A stretch of 52,641 bases of DNA, taken from a virus. The notes under the pieces were generated by a model that was not told where the DNA came from, searched no databases, and worked only from the letters and a program-made list of their open reading frames with translations. A program made the translations under genes and the position numbers. Each line of letters begins with the position of its first letter. The stretch's first letter is position 1. Positions 1 to 7,686 of this stretch are shown here, in pieces. Location: positions 1-52,641 of IMG/VR virus record IMGVR_UViG_3300025701_001373. One strand, given 5' to 3'.

Positions 1-2
1 AT

Positions 3-158
3 GAAATTACAAATGAGTTATGTTTAATATCTACTGATGATGGAGAGGCTAAAAAAGATGGATGGTCTGTACATTTTTTCGATTACGATTATATTTGGTT
101 TAGTAACCCAGAAGACTTAAAAACTCTTATTAATGTTATAGAAAAGAATAAAGAATGA
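3..158 (+). CDS. C-terminal end of an unrecognised protein (5' truncated by window)
   Basis: An open frame runs from the window edge to a TGA at 156-158 and gives 51 residues, acidic and aromatic near the end (contains WSVHFFDYDYIWF). The stop overlaps the next ATG (AATGA), as is usual for translationally coupled phage genes. No family is recognised, and the true start lies outside the window. Confidence 0.6.
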   Translation, partial: EITNELCLISTDDGEAKKDGWSVHFFDYDYIWFSNPEDLKTLINVIEKNKE

Positions 159-556
159 AAACACACAAAATAACAAACCGGTATGGAGATGAGTTCACTC
201 TTACTCTTCAAGAAGACGGAACCATATTATGGGAAGGTAATTTTGAACATTGTAGATTTGGATGTCCAAACGACTACACAAAAGCCTTTTTTGAATATAC
301 AAGAGATACCGGAGGAGGTATTTCATTAGAACAATTTAAAGAATTAGTCCACGCTTATGATGATGAGAAAGAATCATATGTCTTAGAAGATAGGAAATAT
401 GCCGAACTTGTAACTTCAAACACAGCTATAATTAATATGGTTGATCCATCAGGAGGACCCTACTTAACAAGAGATATGAAAATAGAACAGCTGTCACCTA
501 AGAAAGTAGATAGGTTTGAATGGGTTGAAAAGGGCTATATAATATACTTAAAATAG
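155..556 (+). CDS. Hypothetical protein, 133 aa
   Basis: A complete frame starting with an ATG that overlaps the upstream stop by 4 nt, so it probably belongs to the same transcript. The product is acidic and soluble, with no signal peptide or membrane segment. The N-terminus (HKITNRYGDEFTLTLQEDGT) looks like a small beta-rich domain, and one Cys pair (HCRFGCP) lies near residue 33. No family is recognised. The next gene starts from its own promoter just after this stop. Confidence 0.7.
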   Translation: MKTHKITNRYGDEFTLTLQEDGTILWEGNFEHCRFGCPNDYTKAFFEYTRDTGGGISLEQFKELVHAYDDEKESYVLEDRKYAELVTSNTAIINMVDPSGGPYLTRDMKIEQLSPKKVDRFEWVEKGYIIYLK

Positions 557-590
557 TTGTTTGTTTAAAGTATTCTTCTTATATTAAGGT
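557..590 (+). promoter_or_regulatory. Early-type promoter, TTG-N20-TATATTAAGG
   Basis: TTG at 557-559 and TATATTAAGG at 580-589, separated by exactly 20 nt, followed by an AT-rich leader to the ATG at 611. The layout matches the Bacteroidota sigma-A consensus (TTG/TAnnTTTG) and the many copies further on. The TTG directly follows the previous stop. Confidence 0.75.
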
Positions 591-610
591 ATAATTATAA
601 AATTAAGGTT

Positions 611-1762
611 ATGAAGAAGTATTTAGTATCAGTATTAGGGTTAGTTTTACTAGTAGGATGTGAAAAGACTACTATAGAAGAAGAGATAACACACATAGTT
701 GAAACACCAGAAGCGATTACTGACTACAATGTAGCGTCCTACTATTTAGATAAACCACTCAACCTTGTAGACTATAAGGACGAAGACAAACATTCTAATC
801 CTTTAGATATCACAGTGGTTGATTATAACTTAGACGGTTATGACGATGTAGTAGAATCAAATTCACATTATGGAGAAACCTACAGAACTAAGTTTAAATT
901 CTACCTCGGTCAACCAGACGGGACGTTAAAAGAAGACCAAACTAATTCAAATAAGTTTGAAGGTTTAGTACATGCCAGAAAAGGTATTGTAGGAGATTTC
1001 AACAAAGACGGGAAGCCGGATCTATTTTTTGTAGGACATGGCTACGATAAACCTCCTTACCCAGGGGAGTACCCTGTATTATTTCTTAGCACGGAAAATT
1101 ATGAATTCACTTCTTTATACTTTACGGAGTTAGTTGATTTTTTCCATACTGCTGCCTCAGGAGATTTAGATAATGACGGAGATTTAGATATTATACTTGA
1201 TGGGTTTAATACTTTCATACTGGAAAATGACGGTAAAGGCGGTTTTAGTAGTACCTCACTAAAAGATTCACAATTATTTACAGAAGGTGTAGACAGGTAC
1301 TTTGAAAATAAATTTACATTAGAGTTATACGATTTAGATAATGACGGGTACTTAGATATTATTTTAGGAGGTCATGAATTTGAAGGTACTAAGGAACCTA
1401 ATGTTATTCTTTATAACTCACCAACTGGGTTCACCGGCCGATATACTTTTATAGATACAGTTATAGACTACAAAGTAACTATTGATATAGATTTTTACGA
1501 TTTTGACAATGACGGAAAATCAGAGTTAATACTAAACCGGACGGGAAGCACAAATTTCTACACAGGATCTTATATACAGGTTGTTAACATAGAAGGTATA
1601 GATATTACTAAAGAGGTGTTTTTAGACACTTCTTATAAAAATATAGCTGGAGATCAATGGATAGCTTGGTTAATAGTCTACGGGAACACCTTAATTCTTA
1701 ATGACCTTTACTCAGATAAAAGCTGGGCTATAACAGATAAAGGTATACAGTTAAGTAATTAG
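611..1762 (+). CDS. Lipoprotein with five VCBS/FG-GAP-type repeats (beta-propeller-like)
   Basis: Residues 1-17 form a type II signal peptide with lipobox LVGC; Cys17 would be acylated, so the mature protein should be anchored in the host envelope. Five calcium-loop motifs of the FG-GAP/VCBS type (D-x-N/D-x-D-G pattern) begin at about residues 71, 129, 185, 241 and 297, a period of 56-58 residues that fits blades of an integrin-like beta-propeller. It has its own promoter at 557-590, and the SGNH gene starts 4 nt after its stop. Such lipoproteins are common in Bacteroidota but unusual in a T4-like phage. Receptor masking or superinfection exclusion is a possible role (inference). The lipoprotein and repeat calls are firm; the function is unknown. 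Confidence 0.85.
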   Translation: MKKYLVSVLGLVLLVGCEKTTIEEEITHIVETPEAITDYNVASYYLDKPLNLVDYKDEDKHSNPLDITVVDYNLDGYDDVVESNSHYGETYRTKFKFYLGQPDGTLKEDQTNSNKFEGLVHARKGIVGDFNKDGKPDLFFVGHGYDKPPYPGEYPVLFLSTENYEFTSLYFTELVDFFHTAASGDLDNDGDLDIILDGFNTFILENDGKGGFSSTSLKDSQLFTEGVDRYFENKFTLELYDLDNDGYLDIILGGHEFEGTKEPNVILYNSPTGFTGRYTFIDTVIDYKVTIDIDFYDFDNDGKSELILNRTGSTNFYTGSYIQVVNIEGIDITKEVFLDTSYKNIAGDQWIAWLIVYGNTLILNDLYSDKSWAITDKGIQLSN

Positions 1763-1766
1763 ATTT

Positions 1767-2570
1767 ATGTACGATATACAAAGAGAACTCAACAAGTACT
1801 TTAGTAAAGAAGTACACCATAGAACATTAGATAAATACTGGTATGGAGTAGATTCTAAAAAGAACTTTGATAGACAGGTTAAGACTCAATATAGTGAACT
1901 AAAAGAATATATAACAATACCAATAACTTATACTTGGAACAGAGATAAATTTAGATCAAACTTTGAATTCACGCCAAATAAAGATTTAAAGGTTGATATA
2001 TACTTAGGATGTTCTCACACTATGGGTACAGGACACTATTGGGAAAATACCTGGCCTTACCATGTATCAAAATATACCGGTAATGAAATAGTCAATTTAG
2101 GTGTAGGAGGGAAAGGAATAGAGTTATCATTTATAAACCTAGCTAAGTACATAAAATACTTCAATGTTCAAAACATCTTTCACTTCCAGCCAATATACGC
2201 TAGGTACAATTTTCCTTACAAAGGAGAAATAGGAAGCGTATTAGTACAGAATGTAGATTTAAATAACGGAGAAGAGGATTACGTACCTTGGCGAAAAAAG
2301 TACATAAAAGAAGAATTACTAAACGATGACTATATTGTATATAATCACTATAAACATACATTAAGTATACAAGGCTTATGTAATACGTACAGTATACCGT
2401 ATTACCATATGTATAAACTGCCCGATACAAGAGATGATAAAAGTACGCTAAAGGCAAGGGACTTAGTACACTATAACTCTACACAATTGAAAGCCATTGC
2501 TAACGAGTTTTTATCTAAGATGAACACTACAAATGGGTACAATCAAATACTAGATGATCTAAAATGGTAA
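1767..2570 (+). CDS. SGNH/GDSL-like hydrolase
   Basis: 267 aa. After a beta strand (KVDIYLG), residues 81-89 read GCSHTMGTG, a variant of the SGNH block I, with Ser83 as the candidate nucleophile. A glycine block follows (NLGVGGKG, about 110-117), and RDLVHYN near 231-237 supplies a D-x-x-H pair (Asp232, His235) typical of block V. SGNH enzymes are mostly esterases or deacetylases, often acting on glycans; the substrate here is unknown. No signal peptide is seen. The gene overlaps the following oxygenase by 7 nt. Two further SGNH proteins lie at 22977-23600 and 23944-24747, one of them also beside oxygenase genes. Confidence 0.7.
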   Translation: MYDIQRELNKYFSKEVHHRTLDKYWYGVDSKKNFDRQVKTQYSELKEYITIPITYTWNRDKFRSNFEFTPNKDLKVDIYLGCSHTMGTGHYWENTWPYHVSKYTGNEIVNLGVGGKGIELSFINLAKYIKYFNVQNIFHFQPIYARYNFPYKGEIGSVLVQNVDLNNGEEDYVPWRKKYIKEELLNDDYIVYNHYKHTLSIQGLCNTYSIPYYHMYKLPDTRDDKSTLKARDLVHYNSTQLKAIANEFLSKMNTTNGYNQILDDLKW

Positions 2571-3022
2571 ATATACATAAAAACTTCCTTACAGAGAGTG
2601 AATGTACAGCCCTTCTTAAAGTGGCTATAGATAAATTTGAAATTGATAGACGTACTTATTCTGGCTGGAGCTGTAGAGTTAATAGAAGTTTAGAGTTTGA
2701 GAATAGAATTAAGAATATACTAACCAATATATCCCCATATGAATCTTTTCATATTAGTTGGATAAATTTAACTGAATACAAACAAGGAAGTTCATTAGAA
2801 CTCCATAAAGACGAAAGGAGTAATTTTACTTTTACTATACCGTTAACAAGTAAGTACCAAGGAGGAGATTTTCTAATAGAAGGTAGTATATATAAGTTAA
2901 ATTTAGGTGACTGTATAGCGTTTACTGGAGGAGAATTAGAACACGGAGTTACAGAAGTTAGAGATGGATATAGAGCATCTCTTAATATATGGATAAAACA
3001 AGGAAATAAAAAAGTGATATGA
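2564..3022 (+). CDS. 2OG-Fe(II) oxygenase, prolyl-4-hydroxylase-like (paralog 1)
   Basis: 152 aa, essentially only the catalytic double-stranded beta-helix. The iron facial triad is visible as His81-x-Asp83 and His127; Arg137, ten residues after the distal His, is placed to bind the 2-oxoglutarate C5 carboxylate. The spacing and the YQGGDFLIEG strand match the P4H-like subfamily (2OG-FeII_Oxy_3/4 type). Enzymes of this fold hydroxylate substrates, often proline, using O2 and 2OG. It is coupled on both sides by short overlaps (SGNH gene before, cytidylyltransferase after). The C-terminal residue is Ile, as in all seven paralogs here. The substrate is unknown. Confidence 0.88.
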   Translation: MVNIHKNFLTESECTALLKVAIDKFEIDRRTYSGWSCRVNRSLEFENRIKNILTNISPYESFHISWINLTEYKQGSSLELHKDERSNFTFTIPLTSKYQGGDFLIEGSIYKLNLGDCIAFTGGELEHGVTEVRDGYRASLNIWIKQGNKKVI

Positions 3023-3432
3023 ACTCGGAAAAATATACAAAAGGAGTAATAGCAGGTAACTTTGATGTAATGCATCCAGGCTATATTAAAATGTTTAAAG
3101 AAGCTGCTGCCAATTGTGACTGTCTTGTAGTCTTACTACACACAGACCCTTCTATTGAACGTCCTCATAAACTTAAACCTATCCTGTCAGTTGATGAACG
3201 AAGAGAGATGTTGTTTGAACTTAAATCTATATGTGACATAATTACATACACGTACGAAGAACAGCTCTTAGACTTATTAAAACTAGGGGAGTTTAATGTA
3301 AGATTTCTTGGAGATGATTACAAAGGTAAACCTTTTACTGGAGACGTTTTGAATATACCTATTTATTATTTGAATAGAGATCACGGATGGTCTACGACTA
3401 AGTTCAAAAGGATGATTGCAAAAACAGTATGA
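3019..3432 (+). CDS. Cytidylyltransferase-like nucleotidyltransferase (TagD/PCT family)
   Basis: 137 aa, the length of glycerol-3-phosphate cytidylyltransferases. Residues 13-22 (GNFDVMHPGY) correspond to the GxFDxxHxGH nucleotide-binding signature, with the second His replaced by Tyr22. SVDERREML matches the helix after the substrate loop, RFLGDDYKG the family RxxGxDY-type motif, and WSTTKFKRMI the C-terminal STT-x-x-x-R motif. Such enzymes activate a sugar or alditol phosphate with CTP. The Tyr substitution may lower or change activity. It overlaps both flanking oxygenase genes by 4 nt, so a shared modification pathway is likely (inference). Confidence 0.8.
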   Translation: MNSEKYTKGVIAGNFDVMHPGYIKMFKEAAANCDCLVVLLHTDPSIERPHKLKPILSVDERREMLFELKSICDIITYTYEEQLLDLLKLGEFNVRFLGDDYKGKPFTGDVLNIPIYYLNRDHGWSTTKFKRMIAKTV

Positions 3433-3950
3433 TAACTCAAAAGAAAATTTTTACTGTAGAAGAGTGTCGGTACATACTAAATCAAATATATACCCAACCT
3501 CTAAAATCTCCCCATACTACATCTTTGCAAGAAAGTTACCGATTTAAAGGAGCTAATATAAAATACTTAAATGTTAATATCTACAATCCCGATTACAGTA
3601 AAATATTAACTCTATTAGAAGATAGGTTGAGAGAATTTGGAGTAGTAAAAATTCCACCTACTATAGATTTATTAGAATACACTGTAGGTAGTTCCCAAAA
3701 GGAACATAGAGATGATTACCGTTCAGTTAAGAGAGGGAGATCTATATCTATCATGTTATCAGAAGAGGAGGACTACGAAGGAGGTAATTTAATTATAGAG
3801 GATTCAATAGCGTCCAAAGAGATAGGGACTTTAATATTCTTCCCTTCTGATAAACTCCATTCAGTATCTAAAGTTACTTCTGGTAAACGATTAGTCTTAG
3901 TCATGTTTCTTAGGCAAGAAAATTTACATATTAAAAGTGGATTAATTTAA
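3429..3950 (+). CDS. 2OG-Fe(II) oxygenase, prolyl-4-hydroxylase-like (paralog 2)
   Basis: 173 aa. The N-terminal half (FTVEECRYILNQI) is the helical element common to P4H-like proteins. The catalytic half carries His93-x-Asp95, His144 and Arg154, the Fe(II) and 2OG ligands in the expected spacing, with the YEGGNLIIED strand between. Last gene of the operon begun at 1767; its ATG overlaps the preceding stop (ATGA). It ends in Ile. Closest in style to paralogs 3, 4 and 5. Confidence 0.88.
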   Translation: MITQKKIFTVEECRYILNQIYTQPLKSPHTTSLQESYRFKGANIKYLNVNIYNPDYSKILTLLEDRLREFGVVKIPPTIDLLEYTVGSSQKEHRDDYRSVKRGRSISIMLSEEEDYEGGNLIIEDSIASKEIGTLIFFPSDKLHSVSKVTSGKRLVLVMFLRQENLHIKSGLI

Positions 3951-3978
3951 AACTTCTTCTTATATTACATAACACACC

Positions 3979-3993
3979 TATATTTATATTAAA
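3979..3993 (+). promoter_or_regulatory. Candidate late promoter, TATTTATANTAAA type
   Basis: TATATTTATATTAAA at 3979-3993, identical over 15 nt to the site at 38789-38803 upstream of a tail gene. It lies 22 nt before the ATG of the Hint-domain gene. An early-type -7 hexamer (TATATT at 3961) is also present but its -33 TTG is degenerate (TGG). The assignment as a late promoter is inferred from recurrence upstream of structural genes. Confidence 0.4.
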
Positions 3994-4015
3994 TAAAGCT
4001 TTATAAACTATAATC

Positions 4016-6220
4016 ATGAAAGGAACCCTTTTTTCAACAGATTTTGTAAAAGACTCTAACGGAAACCTGAGATTGCTTGAAATCAATACAGATACTGCTA
4101 TTGTTACTTCAGCAGTCAACCAGTTAGACTTTACAGGATTCAAATCAGTACTAGAAAGTAATTCTATTACTAAAGTAAAGACAATTCACAAACTATATCA
4201 AGAAGATATTGTAGATGCATTAAAAGCATATATTGGTGCTAATGTTTCTTCAGTAGTTTCTTTTGAAAGTATTGTGGAGGATAGTAACACTATTTACCCA
4301 ACATCTGTTGAAGACGCAGATGATACATTTATCTTAAGATTAGCTTACGATGAATCAGCATTGTTAGACAGTGAGTATGCCAAAAACACATTCAACATCC
4401 TCCGACTTTTCAAAGATAATAACCTACTATCCAACACAGTAGGATATTACTACAAAGGTATAAATGGAGTAGACGACAACCTAGACAGAACATTCAATGT
4501 AGAAAATGCTCCTGATATACTAACTAAAAACTTGACTACAACTTTAGGAGAACCAATCGAATTTTTTAAAATTGGCCAACCTCAATTGGATGATGAAAGC
4601 AGATTTGGATCAATGCTTAATTCTATAGATGAAGGTAAAGTTGTCATGAACTTCTATAACGACCCTAGCGCTTCTAAAGTAGAATCATTTAGATCAATGC
4701 ATATAATTTTCGGAAGCAGTTTAGATATTATTAGCTTAGGAGGATTTAAATCTACCGCTATATTAGAAAAACCATCCAGTTTACAAAATTTCGATGGAGA
4801 AATTTTAACTAAAGTAGATTTAAAACACTACCATGAATTAACTACAACTCTTCCAAGATTTGGAGTAGGTTCAAACTACGGAGGTATCTTTGAAGAAGAG
4901 AGTATTGTAAAAGCAGATGGTACATTAGTTTCTATTAAAGAAGCAACAGTAGGAGATTCTTTTAAATCGTATTTTATTTCTGGCTCTCCTGATACAGATA
5001 TTGAATCAGAATACCTAGCTTGGACTTTTCCAGGATCTGAATTACCAAGTGGTTCATACGCTACGACTTCTACTTTAATTAATAACCTTGAAGTAGATTT
5101 ATTTTACAATATGATCTTCCATGTAACTTTAGAAGATGGAAGCGATTTCAGAGCAACAGGAAACTCTCATGTTCTTGCATATTCTATAGAAGAAGATTTA
5201 CTAAAGTATGTTTCAGTTAACTACTTACATGCTACCAAACATAAATTAGTCTCAGCAGGTAGTGGACTAGTAAATATTACAGGAGTAGTTTGCGAAATAC
5301 TTGACGGTTCATATTCATCTCATATTCTAGATATGGAGACTGCAGATACATTCTTTATCGGCGACGGACAATTAAGTATAAAAATTGTTGCACACAACTG
5401 CTTCCCAGCTGGTACTAAAATTACCATGGCAGACGGATCAGTAAAGAATATTGAAGACGTTAAAGCAGGTGACAAACTTTTAACAATCAACGAAGAAACT
5501 CAAGAGCAATCTGAAGGTAGAGTTGGAGATGTATTAGTTAAGAAAGATAGATTATTATTTGAATTCAAATTAGAAGACGGAGGAGTAATTAAATCTACTT
5601 CACACCATAAGTATTTTGTAAAAGAAAAATCTTGGTTAGCAGCTCAAGACATTCAAGTTGGAGATGTATTAGTTAGATCAAACGGAGACGATGTTAAAGT
5701 TGAATCAATTGAACAGCACGAAGGTGAGTTTGAGGTATTCCATATCATCGATGTAAAAGATAACCATACGTACTATGCAGAAGATGTTTTAGTTCACAAC
5801 TACAAAAGATGTTTCATTGCAGGAACTGAAATTACTTTAGCTAACGGAGACGTTAAGAATATCGAAGATGTAGCAGTAGGAGAAGAAGTTCTTACTTACA
5901 GTGAAGATAAAAAAGTAACAGAACAAGGAGTAGTAGGTGACTTAAAGAAACATGAAGTTGATTCTGTAATTAGGTTAACTTTAGATAATGAAAATGTAAT
6001 TGTAACAACAGCAGAACATCCTTTCTACGTAGTAGAAAAAGGTTGGGTTAAAGCTGGAGAATTACAACCATTAGATGTTTGTTTAAAAGAAGACGGAAAA
6101 GAATCTTTAATCTCTACTGTAGAAGTATTAGAAGAGAAACATGAAGTATTTAACCTACTTAGCGTTTCAGGAAACCATAACTTCTTTGCTAACGGAATAT
6201 TAGTTCACAATAAAAAATAA
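4016..6220 (+). CDS. Large protein ending in three tandem Hint (intein-like) domains
   Basis: 734 aa. Residues 1-290 are unrecognised; GNLRLLEINTDT (16-27) faintly recalls the metal-binding strand of ATP-grasp enzymes (weak). Three Hint modules follow. Module 1 (about 292-461) has Glu/Ser where the first Cys should be but ends in His460-Asn461. Module 2 runs from Cys462 to His594-Asn595. Module 3 runs from Cys599 to His731-Asn732. The residue after Asn461 is Cys462, the residue after Asn595 is Tyr596, and only KK follows Asn732. This pattern resembles bacterial intein-like (BIL) domains, which cleave at their ends instead of splicing cleanly. No endonuclease insert is seen. It stands alone between oxygenase operons with a possible late promoter, so a self-processing virion protein is plausible (inference). 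Confidence 0.85.
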   Translation: MKGTLFSTDFVKDSNGNLRLLEINTDTAIVTSAVNQLDFTGFKSVLESNSITKVKTIHKLYQEDIVDALKAYIGANVSSVVSFESIVEDSNTIYPTSVEDADDTFILRLAYDESALLDSEYAKNTFNILRLFKDNNLLSNTVGYYYKGINGVDDNLDRTFNVENAPDILTKNLTTTLGEPIEFFKIGQPQLDDESRFGSMLNSIDEGKVVMNFYNDPSASKVESFRSMHIIFGSSLDIISLGGFKSTAILEKPSSLQNFDGEILTKVDLKHYHELTTTLPRFGVGSNYGGIFEEESIVKADGTLVSIKEATVGDSFKSYFISGSPDTDIESEYLAWTFPGSELPSGSYATTSTLINNLEVDLFYNMIFHVTLEDGSDFRATGNSHVLAYSIEEDLLKYVSVNYLHATKHKLVSAGSGLVNITGVVCEILDGSYSSHILDMETADTFFIGDGQLSIKIVAHNCFPAGTKITMADGSVKNIEDVKAGDKLLTINEETQEQSEGRVGDVLVKKDRLLFEFKLEDGGVIKSTSHHKYFVKEKSWLAAQDIQVGDVLVRSNGDDVKVESIEQHEGEFEVFHIIDVKDNHTYYAEDVLVHNYKRCFIAGTEITLANGDVKNIEDVAVGEEVLTYSEDKKVTEQGVVGDLKKHEVDSVIRLTLDNENVIVTTAEHPFYVVEKGWVKAGELQPLDVCLKEDGKESLISTVEVLEEKHEVFNLLSVSGNHNFFANGILVHNKK

Positions 6221-6226
6221 ATAATT

Positions 6227-6367
6227 ATGCCAGTAGTATATAAATCGTTTGATTATCAAACAGAAGCAAGAGATAAAGCTGTAGAAGCAGTAGACAGTAC
6301 AACTAAACAAGAAATGGATAGTATTGTTTCTAGCTTTGTAAATTTATTTAAAGCTAAACACTTATAA
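6227..6367 (+). CDS. Small protein, 46 aa
   Basis: ATG 6 nt after the Hint gene stop, with a TAA at 6365-6367. The product is a charged, probably helical peptide (DYQTEARDKAVEAVDSTTKQ). The position suggests co-transcription with the Hint protein. No family is recognised. Confidence 0.55.
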   Translation: MPVVYKSFDYQTEARDKAVEAVDSTTKQEMDSIVSSFVNLFKAKHL

Positions 6368-6385
6368 TAATAAGCTAAATATTAA

Positions 6386-6913
6386 ATGGTTGTCGAAAAA
6401 ACGTTATTCTCCAAACAAGATTGTGAGTATATAAAATCATTTTACGATACCGCAATTGAGAAAAACGAAATAGGTTTTAAATTAAAATCAGACAAGTACC
6501 CACAAGGTATAGCAATAAAAGACGGTTCAGCAGTTTCTTGGAATGAAATCCAAAATGAGACGCTGGACCGTTTCTTATTAAGGAAGTTAAATAAGTTAGG
6601 TATAATCTCACTACCGTATTTAAAACTAATGAAGTACGGAGTAGGAAATGAAATGAAACCACACAGAGATTTTCAAGCTTACGATACCGATGTAATCTAC
6701 AGATCTACTACTATACAACTTTCTGACCCCGATGAATACAACGGAGGAGAGTTATATGTAGAAGGAGTTAAGGGAAGTAATCTACAAGGTACTGCGATTA
6801 TGTTTAACCCTAATCAGAAACATTGGGTCACTGAGATCACTAAAGGAGAGAGATGGGTCATTGTAGCATTCCTAGAGGAATCACACTTTAGTTATAGAAA
6901 AACAGTAATATGA
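6386..6913 (+). CDS. 2OG-Fe(II) oxygenase, prolyl-4-hydroxylase-like (paralog 3)
   Basis: 175 aa with the full P4H-like layout: an N-terminal helix (FSKQDCEYIKSFYD), then His93-x-Asp95, a YNGGELYVEG strand, distal His146 and Arg156. It forms a tandem pair with the next gene through an ATGA overlap. The protein ends RKTVI; the terminal Ile is shared by all paralogs. No promoter is recognised directly upstream. Confidence 0.88.
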   Translation: MVVEKTLFSKQDCEYIKSFYDTAIEKNEIGFKLKSDKYPQGIAIKDGSAVSWNEIQNETLDRFLLRKLNKLGIISLPYLKLMKYGVGNEMKPHRDFQAYDTDVIYRSTTIQLSDPDEYNGGELYVEGVKGSNLQGTAIMFNPNQKHWVTEITKGERWVIVAFLEESHFSYRKTVI

Positions 6914-7419
6914 TCGAACAAAAAGTTTTATTTTCACCTGAAGAATGTCATAAGATTAAAACTGAAAATTTAGTTATATACCCTCCTATTGAAGATAAAG
7001 AATGGTGGGCGTCTCATTCTGTTAATGACAAGTTTAAAAACAAGCAGGAGTATGAAATCAGCAACATAGACAGTAGAAAGTTTATACTGAGTAAGGTCAA
7101 AGAATTGGGTGTTAATAGTCTTCCCTACTATAAAGTAATACACTACACACAAGGAGGTTATTTTAATCCTCATATAGATGCTGGATGGAACAATCCTATA
7201 AGGAGGAAGACTATGTTAATACAGCTGTCCTCAGAGAATGAGTACCAAGGAGGGAATATGTACGTTAAAGACACTCTTTTTACTAAGCAGTTAGGAAACG
7301 TAATATTATTTGATTCAAATATTACTCATGAATTGAAGGTAGTTGAAAGCGGGGATAGATTTGTAATGGTCTGTTGGTTAGGTGCTGGTAATTTAGATAT
7401 AAAGAAGGATTTTATTTAA
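6910..7419 (+). CDS. 2OG-Fe(II) oxygenase, prolyl-4-hydroxylase-like (paralog 4)
   Basis: 169 aa. Iron ligands His88-x-Asp90 and His140; 2OG-binding Arg150; YQGGNMYVKD strand. The N-terminal LFSPEECHKIK matches the other paralogs. It clearly shares ancestry with the preceding gene but differs widely in sequence, so it is not a recent duplication. It ends KKDFI-stop (ATT TAA), not coupled to a downstream gene. Confidence 0.88.
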   Translation: MIEQKVLFSPEECHKIKTENLVIYPPIEDKEWWASHSVNDKFKNKQEYEISNIDSRKFILSKVKELGVNSLPYYKVIHYTQGGYFNPHIDAGWNNPIRRKTMLIQLSSENEYQGGNMYVKDTLFTKQLGNVILFDSNITHELKVVESGDRFVMVCWLGAGNLDIKKDFI

Positions 7420-7437
7420 AACTTTACTGTAAAATAG

Positions 7438-7470
7438 TTGTGAGAACAATATATAGTTCTTATATTTAGG
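7438..7470 (+). promoter_or_regulatory. Early-type promoter
   Basis: TTG 7438-7440, 20-nt spacer, TATATTTAGG 7461-7470. This copy has TTTAG and so comes closer to the Bacteroidota TAnnTTTG box. It serves the 62-aa gene and probably thymidylate synthase. Confidence 0.75.
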
Positions 7471-7497
7471 TATATTAATCTATTAAAAACAAATGTT

Positions 7498-7686
7498 ATG
7501 AACAAATTATTTTTTGTACCTTCAACCAAAATTAATGCAAGAATTGCCGATACTGTTATCGCCGGAAACCATATTACAGTAGGTGGTTTAACTTATCAAA
7601 TGGTATCTAAAAGACCATTAGGAAGAAGGGTGTTGAGAAAATTACTAAACGAATCTACTAACACAAAAATTACTATCTACTCTTAA
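7498..7686 (+). CDS. Hypothetical basic protein, 62 aa
   Basis: Small basic protein, beta-rich at the N-terminus, with a KRPLGRRVLRKLL segment in the C-terminal third that could bind nucleic acid. Preceded by a promoter and overlapping the thymidylate synthase start by one base (TAATG). No family is recognised. Confidence 0.65.
   Translation: MNKLFFVPSTKINARIADTVIAGNHITVGGLTYQMVSKRPLGRRVLRKLLNESTNTKITIYS

Noticed and set aside
4016-6220. A classical splicing intein with homing endonuclease
   Set aside because: There is no LAGLIDADG or HNH insert, the +1 residues after modules 2 and 3 are Tyr and Lys, and only two residues follow the last module, so there is no C-extein to ligate.
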